DNA from: Ulva prolifera
Taxonomy: Eukaryota > Chlorophyta > Ulvophyceae > Ulvales > Ulvaceae
Length of the DNA: 64,000 nt
Assembly (NCBI GenBank): GCA_023078555.1
Contig: CM041202.1
Coordinates: 1,794,022 to 1,858,021 of the forward strand
Direction: 5' to 3'
Below the pieces are notes generated by a model. That model ran no database searches, was not told the DNA's origin, and saw only the letters and a program-made list of their open reading frames with translations. The position numbers and the translations under genes were made by a program. Of the stretch, positions 23,904 to 35,382 are shown one piece after another (the stretch's first letter is position 1; the number at the start of each line of letters is the position of its first letter).

Positions 23904-25023
23904 ACATCCGTGTGTTTTGTCCTGTGTCTGTGTGATGATGTATATGGTCACACCGGTGTGGAGGACGGAAAGCAAGCGCGCCTTTGGGTTTGGAGGTTTT
24001 AGTAGGTCATGTGCGCAATTGTGGCGCACGCGCTGCTGTCGGTCGGTGCATGAGTGTGTGAGCTGTTCTGCATGGCGAGTACTTTGCAAGGCTGGTGGTG
24101 GTGAGAGTGTTTGTGGTGCGGGTGCTGTTCGTAAGCAGGAGATGCCTTGCCCTGCAGCGGTGCGTATGCCATGTCTAGACAACAATCGAAGACCGTTGTA
24201 GAACCTACGATGTTCGTGTCTGATTAGATCTCTTCAACACCATCCTCGTGTGGCATGGATTCGAAGCAATCTCAGACCTTGACCAGCAGCATGTGACCGA
24301 CATGCCACGTTTGTGTCCTTGTGCCACATGTAGCTCGTGCCTTTGTGTGTCTGGATTACTTCTATCTTGCACAGATTCCCTGCAAATGCAAGGTACTAGA
24401 CTGTGGGACACCAGGTCACGTGCTCCTGCTGCATGTGCAGTACAACTACCTCCAGCACTGGCCAGTTGTCCCTGGTTTGAGTGCAGCTGCTGGTGCTCCG
24501 GTGGTGCGATGATGCCATGAAGCTTGCCCTCGAATCTGCTTCATCTAGTTCACATGGTCTGTGATGCAGAGACATAGGGGTTTGTCGGAACCTAGCGGGG
24601 ACAGCATTGTGCGGCTGATGTGACGAGGTACCCCCACGCGGAAGCATGTTCTGCGTGTGATCTGCGCCGAGGCCAACATGGCCAAATCACCGAACGCTCA
24701 CAATGCTGAACGAAGATACTCGGAAGTATTGGCAGCACTTTGCAGGCCACTCCTTTCGCAAAATCTTTGAATTTTCCAAGACTACGTGAGCTGCTGGCTA
24801 CAAGTGGCAATCCTGCAGCCACCGCACAGCCCCGAAGATAATTTCTTGATGTAACATCGGGGCGGGATTGTCTAAACCAATGTATAACTGCACGTGCACA
24901 TTTACACAAATACCGTCTGGACATCTGCGCGGCCGGGGGGCCAATCAGACAGACATCACGGATACCCTGGGTTCTGTAAGGGCACTGCCGTGACCGCGGT
25001 GCACATGCATCATTTCAAATGAT
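23904..25023. other. intergenic between convergent genes
   Basis: Contains the 3' flanks of the NusG-like gene and of IPI3, which converge here. No further coding evidence. Confidence 0.5.
24902..24906 (-). terminator. possible poly(A) signal of IPI3
   Basis: TGTAA on the minus strand, 118 nt after the IPI3 stop codon. TGTAA is the usual green-algal poly(A) signal; a five-base match alone is weak. Confidence 0.4.
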
Positions 25024-27944
25024 TCATTTGGCAACCTGCGAGAGCTGCCCGATCGCCTCAAACGAAGCCTCGTACAGCTCAGCGTACTTCCGCTTCCACG
25101 CCGCCGCCTCCGCCCTCAGCGTCTCCGCCTCCGCCTCAAGCGCCTGAACCGGCGTCCCCCCCGTAGCCACCCGCGCCGCCGGCGCGCCCGCCCCCGGCCG
25201 ACCCCCCTCCGCGACGTCTCCCCGTATCGCCCGGCATGCAGCCGCGAGCCCTGACTCCTCTGCGATCCCGGCCCCCGCATAACCGCACGCATGCAGCCCA
25301 TGCATGGCGACATCGTGCGCGCCGTGAATGATCGCGACGCCGTCCTCCCACGGCCGCAGCGCATCACTCGGGCCCGCGAACTTACAGAGGGCCGCGAGGG
25401 GGGCGAGGCGTTTCGGCTTGAGCTGTTTGCGGGTCTCGCGGGGCTGGCCGCCGGCGTCGGTGCTGCGTGCAGCGCCGGAGACGTGGAGGTGGTGCGGCCT
25501 CGGGAGCACGAGGACGTTGGTGACCGGGGAGGCGCAGGGTTTGCGCAGGGTGCGGATGCACTGGTGAGAAGGGATGTCCCAGACGCGGGTGCTGCCGTCC
25601 ATCGAGCCTGCACCGGCCGCCCGTCACGACGTGGAGGGGTGTCCGTGGAGCAGATTGAATGATGACTCAGCCAGTCCCACCCTGTCGGTCAGGGTGACCG
25701 GGTTCTCCGTGAAAACCTGGTTGTGTCTGGCTGAGCATGCTGTAGCCGTCACGCGCGTCCGTAACCGTGGAACGAGCCGGCTGTCAGACGTCGAACAATA
25801 TGGATACGGCCACACGTGCCGTATACGCATCGAATCTTCGGTACTATTCTGGCTATGTAACGACCAGTAGCGCCCCTGGCTGTGTAGCATGCGGATGGTG
25901 GAGGCCGCAGCCAGGCCACCCACCCCAGCATCACTGTCCGTGTAACACACATAGGCAATGCGTGGTAGATGCTGGGGTGTGTGGACTGGCCTGCGCATTG
26001 CTTGTGTGTTACAAGGACAAAGGCAACAAGGCGGGCTGCACCACGCAAGCAGCACACACTGCCTGGGTGTGCACGTGGCGGCAGAGGAAGGCAGCCGCGA
26101 CAGTGCCACGCCAACGCCCAGGCATGGTGTTGCCTCGAATCCCGACGACCGCCGCGCCGGCGGGGGGGTTGATAGGTCCCTTGTCACAGAAGCACGCCGC
26201 AACCACATTCTGGGTGGCACTCATGCACATGCAGCGCAGCGGTGGTGACTCAGCGTGTCCAGAGGTGGTGATGGAGCATACCCGACACGAGGTGCTCCCC
26301 GTCCCCGCTCTGGCTCACACACGTGACGGCGCTGGTGTGCCCACGCATGAGCGCCATGCATTCGCCGGCCTGCGCCGGCTCCGCCGGCTGCTCCCGCTTG
26401 GCAGCCTCCTCCACCGCCGCCTCCTCCGCGGCGTGCTGCTGTGCCTCGCTGGCGTTGATGCTCGCGTGCACGATTGTTCCGTCTGAAAGCCCAACAAATA
26501 CGGTGTTTTCCAGCCATGAGAGCGCAACGCAGTGCGCGGCATGCGCGAGGCGGAGGGTGTTGGCGAGGTGGCCGGACGCGCCGTTCCAGACGCGGCAGGT
26601 GCGGTCGAGGCTGCTCGACACCACGCATGGCGTGCATGCATCCGCCCCGACGGCGAGCCCGGTGATCGGTAGCGTGTGAACCGCCCTGCAACAGCCCGCG
26701 AGTTGTAAGCGCCGCAGTGGCCTTGCCTTGTCGCAATAACACCACAAAATACACCTCAATCTGTGCATGCAAAAAAAAAAATGCTGTGTGTTACCCCCGC
26801 CAACCACCTCAGGACAGTCAGCGGCAGAGCTGCCTGCAGCGGTCCACAAGAGCCCGCAGCAGCAGCAAAGGTGATACGTGGTGGCAATAGATTCTGGCTC
26901 ACATGGCAGCTGACGTGTGCTTCACAGGCATGCTCATGAGGGGACGCTATGCGATTGTGCAACTAGTGAGGGTGGCCGGGCAAGGCCCGATGTACAGGGC
27001 GGGAGATCTTTTGTTTGCCACCGTTGCGGACCAGCTGAGAATAACCTGAGTAGGTCACAGCTGTAACCCAGGTAGCAGTATGGAAGCAGCGGCGCACTTG
27101 CTCCACCGCGGCTGGACGGAGTTAGCCATAGCGGATGCATCCAGCAGCTGCATCACTTCCCAGCACGAGAGGATGCTGTCTTTGCCTCCGGAAAAGATGA
27201 AGTGGCCCTGGTGGTCTGTGAAGCGCAGGCAGGTGATGGCCTGGAAGTGAGCCTTGTGAGCGACCATCAGCCGCCCGCTGGACGTGGCCCAGAGGTAGAG
27301 CATTCCTGAGGAGCTCCCAGCGGCAATGAAGCCTCCAGAGGGAGCTGTTGTGATTGCGGTGAGCTTCTCAGCGGAGAAGCTTCGCTGGTGTATTGCCTCC
27401 TGCACCAGGCCGCCAGTTTGAGCAAAACTGCATTAGCCATACGGGATGCAGTGCTTATGGGCAGCGGCTTGGTGCCTGGTGCAGATCGCATTGGGGAATG
27501 CCTGAGAGACTGGGCAGCTGTGCGTATGGGCAGCCTACAGCGCAGGGCAGCCTACAGGTTGGCGAGTGGGATCAGGATTGCGCACTTTGAACCATGAGTA
27601 CACGTGTATTGCATCCTTTTGCTGCTGTGCCGCGATGAAATAGTCTGTCCCGAGTACGGCCAAGCCGTTTACTGCTGCTGAGCACTGTTTGAAGCTTGCT
27701 AGCTGCGTGCCGGTGTCCAGTTCCCTGCAACCGAAAAGCGAAGTTGATGTGGACCACTTTTGTATGCATCTTGCATGAATAAAGGTCGGTTGCAAGCATG
27801 CTTCGCTAAGTGCCTGGTTTGCGTCTACAGGCAAGCAGCGCAGCAACCGGAAGCATGATGCATGTCGGCGAGCACACACCAAGTCGCAGCGGCAGAGCCT
27901 TCGGCGCTGGTCGTAGCTACGACTATCTCCGGAACGAGAGACAT
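25024..27944 (-). CDS. IPI3: IPI3/WDR18, Rix1-complex WD-repeat protein
   Basis: Nucleolar WD40 protein of the Rix1/PELP1 complex, which processes ITS2 and remodels pre-60S ribosomes with the AAA ATPase Rea1/MDN1. Five exons (27880-27944, 27586-27724, 27098-27399, 26282-26685, 25024-25607) join in phase to 497 residues. It starts MSLVPEIVVATTSAEG and runs straight into WELDTGTQLASF, the same layout as human WDR18. WD repeats include FSGGKDSILSCWEV, TLPITGLAVGADA, SSSLDRTCRVWNG and GHTSAVTCVSQSGDGEHL joined to GSMDGSTRVWD. The C-terminal 40 residues form the family's coiled coil (LRAEAAAWKRKYAEL), used for assembly. Length fits. The intron before the last exon carries the interleaved inverted repeats at 25909-26031. 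Confidence 0.93.
25909..26031. repeat. interleaved inverted repeats with dispersed-repeat end
   Basis: Arm A CACCCCAGCATC (25921-25932) pairs exactly with 25968-25979. Arm B (25942-25962) pairs nearly perfectly with 25994-26012. The order A-B-A'-B' is interleaved, not nested. B' runs into TTACAAGGACAAAGGC, a motif found again at 46786, 50527 and 50788. It lies in the last intron of IPI3 and probably represents a decayed transposon end or SINE. Confidence 0.75.
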
Positions 27945-28146
27945 GCGATGTACGTATACTGACGATCGCTATTGCACTCGCGCAATTGTGACACTGTGAG
28001 ACACCTTCGAAGCAACACTTAGCATGCAGCGCAGCAACAGCACCAGCCCACACCGAAGAATGCCACGCTTGATAGTCTACAGCACTTTCGAAATCGCTGT
28101 CGTGTGTGATCTGCAGAGCATTGTGCGCAGCTGCCTGCTGGCGCCA

Positions 28147-28704
28147 TCACGCGTTCGGCGTTGGCGAACAATGCATGATGATTAAGGTATCAAGTGCGCA
28201 GCCTGCCTGCTTTGTGAAAGCGGGGAACAAAGTCAAGAGATAGGAAACACATGCGACTGATTCCTTATTGTAGCTCGCAGTTGTTTCGTCAAGATCTAGC
28301 GTGATGACAGTGCTGCGCAGTGTCACGGCTAGGCGGAAGTCATTGGCCTTAACCCAAGCCGCTAGATCTGGACGTTTTGTGCTGCGCTGACGTTGGTCAC
28401 TCCATACACGAAGCTGCTTCTCGTCGATCACTGCAGCTATTTGCAAGTTACAAGTTCAGCTACGGATTTGTGTACTGGCAAGCCTGGCAGATTGATAGGC
28501 AGGGATCGCTACTGTACGAGGACATAACGTTAGATCTGACATTCGAAAATCTGCTTCGGTTTTGTGCAAATGCCTTGGAGACTTCTTGAAAATTGTTATG
28601 TTCTTAGCCTGTTCCCTGACAGGTGAACTTGAGCCGTCTGACACCTTGCCGCTGATCAGCTGAACGTTTTCTGCCGACTCAAACAGCCCTTTGTCAACAT
28701 CCAT
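28147..28704 (-). CDS. possible short gene, WD-like, unrecognised
   Basis: Two minus-strand frames look coding: MDVDKGLFESAENVQLISGK at 28704 and, past a likely intron, AAVIDEKQLRVWSD...AWVKANDFRLAVTL. The second resembles the 'DNK-LRIW' strand of beta-propeller proteins such as NOL11, but too weakly to name. The splice phases I tried do not join cleanly. It lies 200 bp upstream of IPI3 on the same strand, so it could also be an upstream exon set of another transcript or a decayed gene. Confidence 0.25.
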
Positions 28705-28771
28705 TCGTCAGGACAATGCTTTAATGAGCTACACAGCCACACACCCGATTGCTGGTGCTGCCAAAGCACAG

Positions 28772-28843
28772 TGGTCCCATTCACTCAGAGTTGTTAATGT
28801 CCTCTTCAGGATACGGCTCAAAATTTTTTACTTTCCTTGACAG
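28772..28843 (+). repeat. diverged SINE tail
   Basis: The GGTCCCATTCACTCAGAGTT... block ends in TTTACTTTCC, with several changes from the clean copies. Confidence 0.55.
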
Positions 28844-28903
28844 TACACTCGAGTGTCCTTATTGTGCCTTTGGAAATATCACGGGCAACAAAACTTTGCA
28901 CGG

Positions 28904-30169
28904 TCACAGGGCCACTGCCGCACCGGCTGGAAGTAGACTGTGGAGCCACTGCCGTATGACCAGTGTGCTATGTGCAACCTCAGCATTACAACCTTCTATT
29001 TCAACATCAACCAATATCATGATGGGCCTCCGACCAAACACAACCTGGTCAGGTACCCATCTCCGCTGTGTCACACTGACTGCTGCTCTGTAGTCGACAC
29101 GTGAGATGTCTGCCAGCTCCTGCTCAAGTCTGTGGCTGTGGCCGACCAATTTCCCGCTGCCAGTACATGCTAATAATATCACCAGAATGTGCTTGCGTGT
29201 CACACCTACCCAAGCCAACCACCAGTACATCACCTGCCAAGTCTATGCCTGCATCACCGTATGCAGCAATAGAACAATCCTGCCATTTGCTAAGTCATAC
29301 ATGTGCATAAACACACTCTTGCGGCTCATGTGATGCGCTGGGCACCAACAGCCTTGCACCTGCCATCCACTACAGCCAACCTGCTTATTTGCTACACCCC
29401 AGGACGCAAGATCCCCGCGATACTCACCTGCTCCAAAGTACATCACCTGCTTCAAGTCACCACGCATACATATACTCTGTCACCCGAGGTCACCATGCAC
29501 ACCTGCCTCCTGCGTTGCGCAGAAACACCTGCTTGCCAAAACAACCACCCGCTTATTCTATCACCTGCTCTGCGAAAACAAAATGTTCAGAAGCCTACTC
29601 CAAGTTTTTTTGTTGACCTGCGCCCACCGAAAGGTCGGTTACCTTCTTCGAGGAAACTACGCTGCAGCCCACCTTGGCTGCAGCACAGTGCTCAGCCATC
29701 GCCGCTGGCAGTGAGTCCCCCACAGCTGTGCCCAGGACACACATCCCGGTCCATTGCAGATTCCAACCAAGCCATGATTTTGCATGTCCACATTCGGAGA
29801 CTGCAATGTGGCCAAGGCATCTTCATGGCGATGAAGAATCATTCACATGCGCCATCGCCTCAGACCAATACGATCACTAGCAAAGGTTAAGTCACGAAGC
29901 CACAGCACTCCAGGCGGCGCTGTCGTTATTTGGCGATCCGGCAGCGCCAGACCTATATGTACATCACCTGCAAACATAGCAGGCGTGCAACGCTTGCAGG
30001 TCATGTTCATCTGGCCGCCATTTCGTCCAACCACCAGCGTCAGGCCTGCTTGCCTGAGCAAGTACAGCGCCACAGCAGTCGATGTATCGGCCTCCTTGAA
30101 CCGCATGAACCACTGCCATTGTACATTGGGCGTCGATGCCAGCCCGGAAGCAGCCCGTCCTGTGTCCAC
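28904..30169 (-). other. unidentified minus-strand open frames
   Basis: Three frames read smoothly on minus: 29843-30169 (with MRFKEADTSTAVALYLLRQA and RNGGQMNMTCKRCTPAMFAG), 29657-29842 and 28904-29233 (QVVFGRRPIMILVDVEIEG). They are in one orientation but I cannot join them by splice sites. I recognise no family. They may be a decayed mobile-element gene or an unannotated host gene. Confidence 0.25.
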
Positions 30170-30313
30170 TGTCGCACGGCTTCTCTGCGAGCCCGTTCAG
30201 CCCGTGCCAATCACGTTCACAACTACCACCAAGGAGAAGATGGCAGGTAAACACACAGCAGGAAGTGGCCCTGCAGATGGCAGTGAGTATTTCTCCACGC
30301 TCGAGACGCACCG

Positions 30314-33300
30314 TCAGGCGCGGTACTCGTCTGAGGGCTCATCCTCCTCCGGCTCCTCGTCGAAATCAATCTCGTTATCGGCACCATCGTAGCCGGTTGT
30401 TCTGCCCGCGTGGACGTCGTCGGGGTGGGCGGCGGACTGGCGGAAGGCCTGCAGCACGTTGAGGCGGATGGCCATGACCTCGGTGAGGGCGTCGTGGAAG
30501 CGCTCCGCGTGGAGCCACTGCTGCAGCCGCAGCACCTCCGCCTCGATGTACTCCCCAACCGGCACCGTCGCCTCCAGCGCATCCTGTGGCACACAGGCTT
30601 CGCTTTAACTGATATATATATAAAAAAAATACACAACAATTTTACTAAGAATTACTACAATACTCCAGATTATAATTGCTTGCATTGCTCACAATGGTGA
30701 CACATGGCCCTGCTATGGCAGACCAGAGGAAAGATGCTTGAGCTGCGGAGGGAGGGGGGCTTGGGGAGGGGGATTCACAGGCAGATGTTCGCGGTTGTCA
30801 GCTTGTCCGTGCACAAAAAGTGAGGCAGTCCAGCGGTGGTAGGCAAGAGGCCATCATACAAGAGGCCACGCCCCTCCAGCAAGAAGTGCGTGTCAGCTGT
30901 GCCCAGAGCATGGACACCCGGGCCGAGTGCGTGCACGGGATGGCAGTCCAAGCAAGTCCAAGTCTCTCGCATAGGTGATAACAGCAAGCAGACGTGGCAT
31001 TTTACAATACAGCCGCACTTTAGAAACGTACCAGCATGCAGGCGTCAGGTATGCCGAGGATCCAAGGTGCACCAGGCCTGCGCCGCCACTCATACAGTAT
31101 ATGTGATGACTGCGAGCCGCAATTTTTCCCATCATCACCAGGTGTACATGCGACAGCTGCACTGCTCCTGGCCGCCCAAGCAGCTGCGTGCATGTGATAT
31201 GGCAAGCGCTGTCTCAACCTCGCCTCAAGTCAGCAAAACAAGGACAGTTTACGTCCAAAAAGGAAAGCAGCCGGACACTGCGTGTGCGAATCGCACGCAC
31301 CTCCATGATATCGGCGTAGAAGCGGAAGTACTCCTTTGCGTGCACGTCGCTGCTGCCGTCCGAGTGGTGCAGCTGCAGCAGGCGCAGGGCCTCCCGCACG
31401 CTGCGCCGCTCGGCGGGGCCGGCAGCGGTGGTGAAGTGCGCCGCGAGGATGTCGGCGGCGTACACGCGGCCGATGCGGGCGGTGCGCGCGCACTGCCTGT
31501 TGATGAACTGCCCGACGGCGGCCACCGTCCACGGGCCCCGGAACACCTGCACAACCGGCATAGAGGCAGTCCGTGCGGTGCCGTGTTGCTACGCCGGGCC
31601 CAAATACAGATACAAAACTGTGTAATCTGTGTCTGCGGTTGCCGTGCATTGCGGCATCAGGTTGGCTGCGGTTGGCGGTGCGGAAAGGTGCGACTGAGGT
31701 TGGCATTCTCCCAAGCCGGCTCGCGACGCGCCTGCTCCTGATAGCTGGCCCTGCGGGCTCTGACCCGGTGCAAAGCGCGGTGCTGGATACGCACACACAC
31801 TAAAGCACGTTCGGGATTAAGACGAACAAGTGGATCTCAGACTTTGATATGCTGACTCAGACTCGAGAAGCAAGCACGCCTGCTCCCATGCATACAGGTA
31901 GCGTTTTGATCGTATGCACCCGATCGCAAATCTACACAGTCTGCGTTGGTGATTTACAATGCGATGGCTCGTGCTTGTGCGAAATGTGGAGCACGAGACA
32001 GACAGGTAGCCGTCGGAGTGTGGGGAGGGCGTGGTGAGAGCGAGGTGTACATCATGCTTGTGTGAGTTGTTGAGAGCGGCAAAACAGATAGGTAGCTGTC
32101 GGAGGGTGGGGAGAGCGTGGTGCACCTCATGCTCCTGGTGGTCTTCGTGGTGCTCATGGAGCGGCGGCACCCAGTGCAACCCCGGCCGAGACGCCGCCGC
32201 CTGCAGCTGCGCCGCCGGGCTCTGGAACAGATCGCGCAGCACGTCGATCACGCCGAACTGTGCGCAGGAGTGGAGCTCCGCGCTGTGCCAGGCGCGGTGC
32301 GCCCACACCTCCGTCATGCTGAGCGCATGGACGCACGACTCGCAGTTTGTCGCCATGCGCAGTACGAACCAGCCATGCCACGCGGGAGCCTGCAGCGGGG
32401 CTTCGCGTGAAAGAGTGGAGACTACACGTCACTGTCGACCTGTTGGGTCAAGTTGTAGAAAAGCGATAGAGGCAGGTTGTACAGAGACGGGGAGGAGGCG
32501 AAGCCAGGAATGAAACGGAATACATGAAAGTGAAAGAAAACACGGAATAGTGATAATAATGAGGCGGCACCGGGTCATGAAGACCGGGTACATAATGGAC
32601 TGCCTGCTCGATGGCTCTAAGTGCCGACATGCCAGTGCGTCGCACAGGCTACCACGGCTTACATCAAGTCAACATTGTCCTGAAAGGAAAAACAGAGTTG
32701 GTCGTTACCGAGTGCTGCATGGACCCAGAGCAGTGCATCGGTGGGGATTGCACTGCAGAGCCTGTGGGCTTGGACTCCTAGGAAGTTCCTGGCATCTCGA
32801 TCACAGCAAAGCAGGCAAAACAGGGCAGCACCTTTGTCTGTAGCTGTATTGTTGTCATGTTGGAGATCCAATGCGCATCTTGGAATTCCGGAATTCCCTT
32901 GAGCTGCCTCTTGCCACCAGTCCCATATGGATCACCAGGTAGGCTACGTCTGCGATCTAATTCCTGCATTCTGTGACTGGAGTCAGTGCTTCTCGCGTCA
33001 GAAGTTGCAAATGTGGTGGTGGCACGTGGCTTGGACCCAGTGATGATGACGCTGGCCTCTGTTGAACACAGAGAACTACATGCATTGTAGCTGCAGCTTA
33101 TTCTCAAATACAGATCTACCTTGCCCCAGGCAACACCACGCATCTGCTTCTGTGCATAACGCTCACCTTCAACACATGTTGTTCTTTCTTTCGGTCTTTC
33201 AGCAGCAATGACAGCCTAGCCTGCAGCAATGAATCTGCGCTAGGCTTTGAATTCTTTTCCGGCCCAACAATTCTCGTCTTGTCATACACTGCACAAGCAC

Positions 33301-33763
33301 TGTTTTTGTCCATGGATTCATCCATATCGTGCACGAGAGTCCCACATACTGAGGAACTTCAATATCATTTCCCGGTAGCAATGGAAGAAGCCAGCGTTGA
33401 CTCCGGCTGCTGCCTGACGTTCAGCAGCAAGCAGCTGACCTAGCACCGAAAGCAACTTGGGCATTTCGACCAAGGTTGGGTGCACATGATCGTAGAGGAA
33501 TGCGCACCCTTGTAAAGCTTCTGCGATAGATCTTCGCCACGGGGGTGTGGGAAGGGATTGTGATAAGCTTCGGTGTGGTAAGGAGGTGGAATCAGTGTGT
33601 TGACGAAGGGCCTTTTCCGCTCGTACCAGGGAATCTTTTCTGATGAACTATTACCCTTGACATCAGTTGAGTTTGATACCGATTCTGCTTGGATGACGGC
33701 ATGAAAAGCATGCACGGAAATAAGCAGCGCAGAGGCGTATGTGCGAAACGCAGCGGACTTCAT
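30314..33763 (-). CDS. secretory thioredoxin-like protein with ERp29 C-domain
   Basis: An ER protein-folding factor by inference. Eight exons (33508-33763, 33167-33348, 32832-33056, 32663-32679, 32592-32616, 32126-32389, 31301-31546, 30314-30583) keep phase and give 494 residues. Residues 1-26 form a signal peptide (ASALLISVHAFHAVIQA). After a long unrecognised region (27-230), residues 236-335 look like a thioredoxin-fold domain (WHGWFVLRMATNCESC, Cys251/Cys254 as CxxC; then FRGPWTVAAVGQF). Residues 345-450 match the ERp29/PDI-D all-helical domain (AADILAAHFTTAAGPAERR, KEYFRFYADIME, IRLNVLQAF). The tail is acidic (EIDFDEEPEEDEPSDEY) with no KDEL. Exons 4 and 5 are only 17 and 25 nt, but flanking splice sites are good. 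The first exon could instead be a separate small secreted protein. Confidence 0.68.
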
Positions 33764-34188
33764 CTGCGACGGTCACTTCGGCACCGGGAGTAATCTGATG
33801 GTGAAATTGTAATTCCTGCAAACCGGAGTCACATTGAATTATAGAGCCTGGAGATCGCGGGTATATGGTGTTTCGCATGCAGCGTCGGAGTAGCGCACGA
33901 CCAGCTGTAGACTCTGATCGCATAGCCACACCAATCCCTACCAAACCTTGCAATGCAGCCTGAATCAATCTGTTTTGAATGTCATGCCCTTTGGTCAGCC
34001 GAGTGTGTGCACCTACTGCTCAGCCGTGACCAGGCTACCTTCCTGTTCAAGCCCATGCATAATAGAGCGTTATGCCGCACACTTCTGCTGTGGCCATGTG
34101 GGTGGACACCGTAAATGCAACAGCGATAGAGTTGCCTGACAGTCTGTCAGATTACATTCTTACAGCGCACGACTTGCATGCTGCAGTT
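33764..34188. other. intergenic, 5' flank and 3' flank
   Basis: 425 bp between the ERp29-like gene start and the BUD22-like stop, both on minus. It should hold the ERp29-like promoter. No motif recognised. Confidence 0.5.
34152..34164 (-). terminator. two TGTAA poly(A) signals of the BUD22-like gene
   Basis: TGTAA occurs twice on minus (34160-34164 and 34152-34156), 25 and 33 nt after the stop codon, the position expected for green-algal poly(A) signals. Confidence 0.6.
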
Positions 34189-35382
34189 TCAGTCATCAAA
34201 CTTGATCTTATTGCCTCCTGAAGAGTTTTTGGACATCTGCTGCAGTTTAGCAAGCTGCGCTTTGCGCTGCTTTGCAGCAACCCAAGAAGGATGAACACCC
34301 TTCATCTTGACGGCAGAATCATTTCCCACCCTGCCGTCACCGGGCTTGACCTCCTGTCCCAGGCTGTCCAGCTGATCACGGCCCCGTGCCTGCTCCACTG
34401 GTGCTGCTGGCAGCAGCTCTTCAACTGTCCCACGCCCCGCATCACCCCAGCTTTTCCCTCTACCCCGAACTTTATCGCCATCAACCGCCCTGATAGCTTG
34501 GTCAAACGCAGCATGGCCACCTTGTGATGACTGCCCAGCCCAGTCCTCTGCGGTCAGCGTGGGGGGTGCCAGTTGTGGCGCTGTAAACCCACCTGAGATG
34601 TCGGCCTTCCCTCCTCCATCCCCAAACACAGTCTTCCGCCCCGTTGGCTTCAAACGCAGACGAGCCTTCTGCTGCCGTTTGGCTACCCATGATGGATGGG
34701 ATTCATCGACAACACCACGTAAAACTGCCTGTGTTGGCTCCCAACGAGGCTTATTGACATCAACAGCTGCTGCTCTGTCGTGGTTTTGCAAGCTAGATCG
34801 GTCTGCTTTCACAGCAGACTGCCTCTTCACTGTATTCGTGCTGGTCCTGTTCTTGTGTCTGCCCCCTGCTGCACTGGCATCCTTCAGAAGGGCACCATGA
34901 GACCGAGCAGGCTCCGGCTTGATGTGTTTGGCTTGGCTGCCATGCATTTTCTCTGCCAGCGCACGACGGGCACGCTGGCCTAGGCGATTGCCGCTGCCAG
35001 AGCGAACAGGGCCTGTATGTGCGGCATGCACATGCGGACTCCGACCGCCCTGCATCCCGGACCTCGACTTGACAGCCGATGTGACCTGGCTTCGATCTGC
35101 AAGATTCAGAGGAGGTGCACCACGTTTTGTTTGGGGGCGGGCATGGGTTGTTCTAGCTGCCTGTGTGCGGCTGCTGGGAGCTGGGTGGGATGGCTGGGAT
35201 TGGTTGGGACACTTTGCAGGCGGCTGAATACGCACACCAATACCTGGGTGTCCAGTGTCGCGCTTGCGCTTGTTGCCTTGTGTCTGGAGACTGCGTGAAC
35301 TTTCTGGCATGCTTGGCTGAGCAGATGAAGGATGAAGCCTGCCAGTGCTGGGAGGCTGCTGTTGGCCCAGCCCCGGGGCCAT
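34189..35382 (-). CDS. BUD22/SRFBP1-like protein with duplicated C-terminal motif
   Basis: A single-exon 397-residue protein, basic and Ser/Gln/Arg-rich, largely disordered by composition. Its end, HPSWVAAKQRKAQL...GNKIKFDD, matches the conserved terminus of BUD22/SRFBP1 family proteins (HPSWEAxxRRK...GKKITFDD). These act in early 40S (18S rRNA) processing in the nucleolus. The same motif occurs earlier, at about residues 227-255 (HPSWVAKRQQKARL...GRKTVFGD). The BUD22 coiled-coil N-terminal half is not evident, so it may be a truncated or rearranged paralogue. The start is the first Met of the frame, next to a proline-rich beginning. Naming rests on the motif alone. Confidence 0.6.
   Translation of the reverse strand: MAPGLGQQQPPSTGRLHPSSAQPSMPESSRSLQTQGNKRKRDTGHPGIGVRIQPPAKCPNQSQPSHPAPSSRTQAARTTHARPQTKRGAPPLNLADRSQVTSAVKSRSGMQGGRSPHVHAAHTGPVRSGSGNRLGQRARRALAEKMHGSQAKHIKPEPARSHGALLKDASAAGGRHKNRTSTNTVKRQSAVKADRSSLQNHDRAAAVDVNKPRWEPTQAVLRGVVDESHPSWVAKRQQKARLRLKPTGRKTVFGDGGGKADISGGFTAPQLAPPTLTAEDWAGQSSQGGHAAFDQAIRAVDGDKVRGRGKSWGDAGRGTVEELLPAAPVEQARGRDQLDSLGQEVKPGDGRVGNDSAVKMKGVHPSWVAAKQRKAQLAKLQQMSKNSSGGNKIKFDD

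Noticed and set aside
20764-24185. Minus-strand open frames of 972 and 1130 codons
   Set aside because: They are antisense shadows of the GC-rich repetitive last exon of the NusG-like gene. They are Pro/Arg/Ala-rich with no domain, while the sense frame has splice-supported NGN and KOW domains.
33440-33763. Separate 107-residue small secreted protein
   Set aside because: Possible, but the donor at 33508 and phase-compatible downstream exons make it more likely the signal-peptide exon of the ERp29-like gene. Kept as an alternative there.
30314-33763. Classical PDI with two thioredoxin domains
   Set aside because: Only one thioredoxin-like region with one CxxC pair is visible; the rest of the N-terminal part has no CGHC motif.
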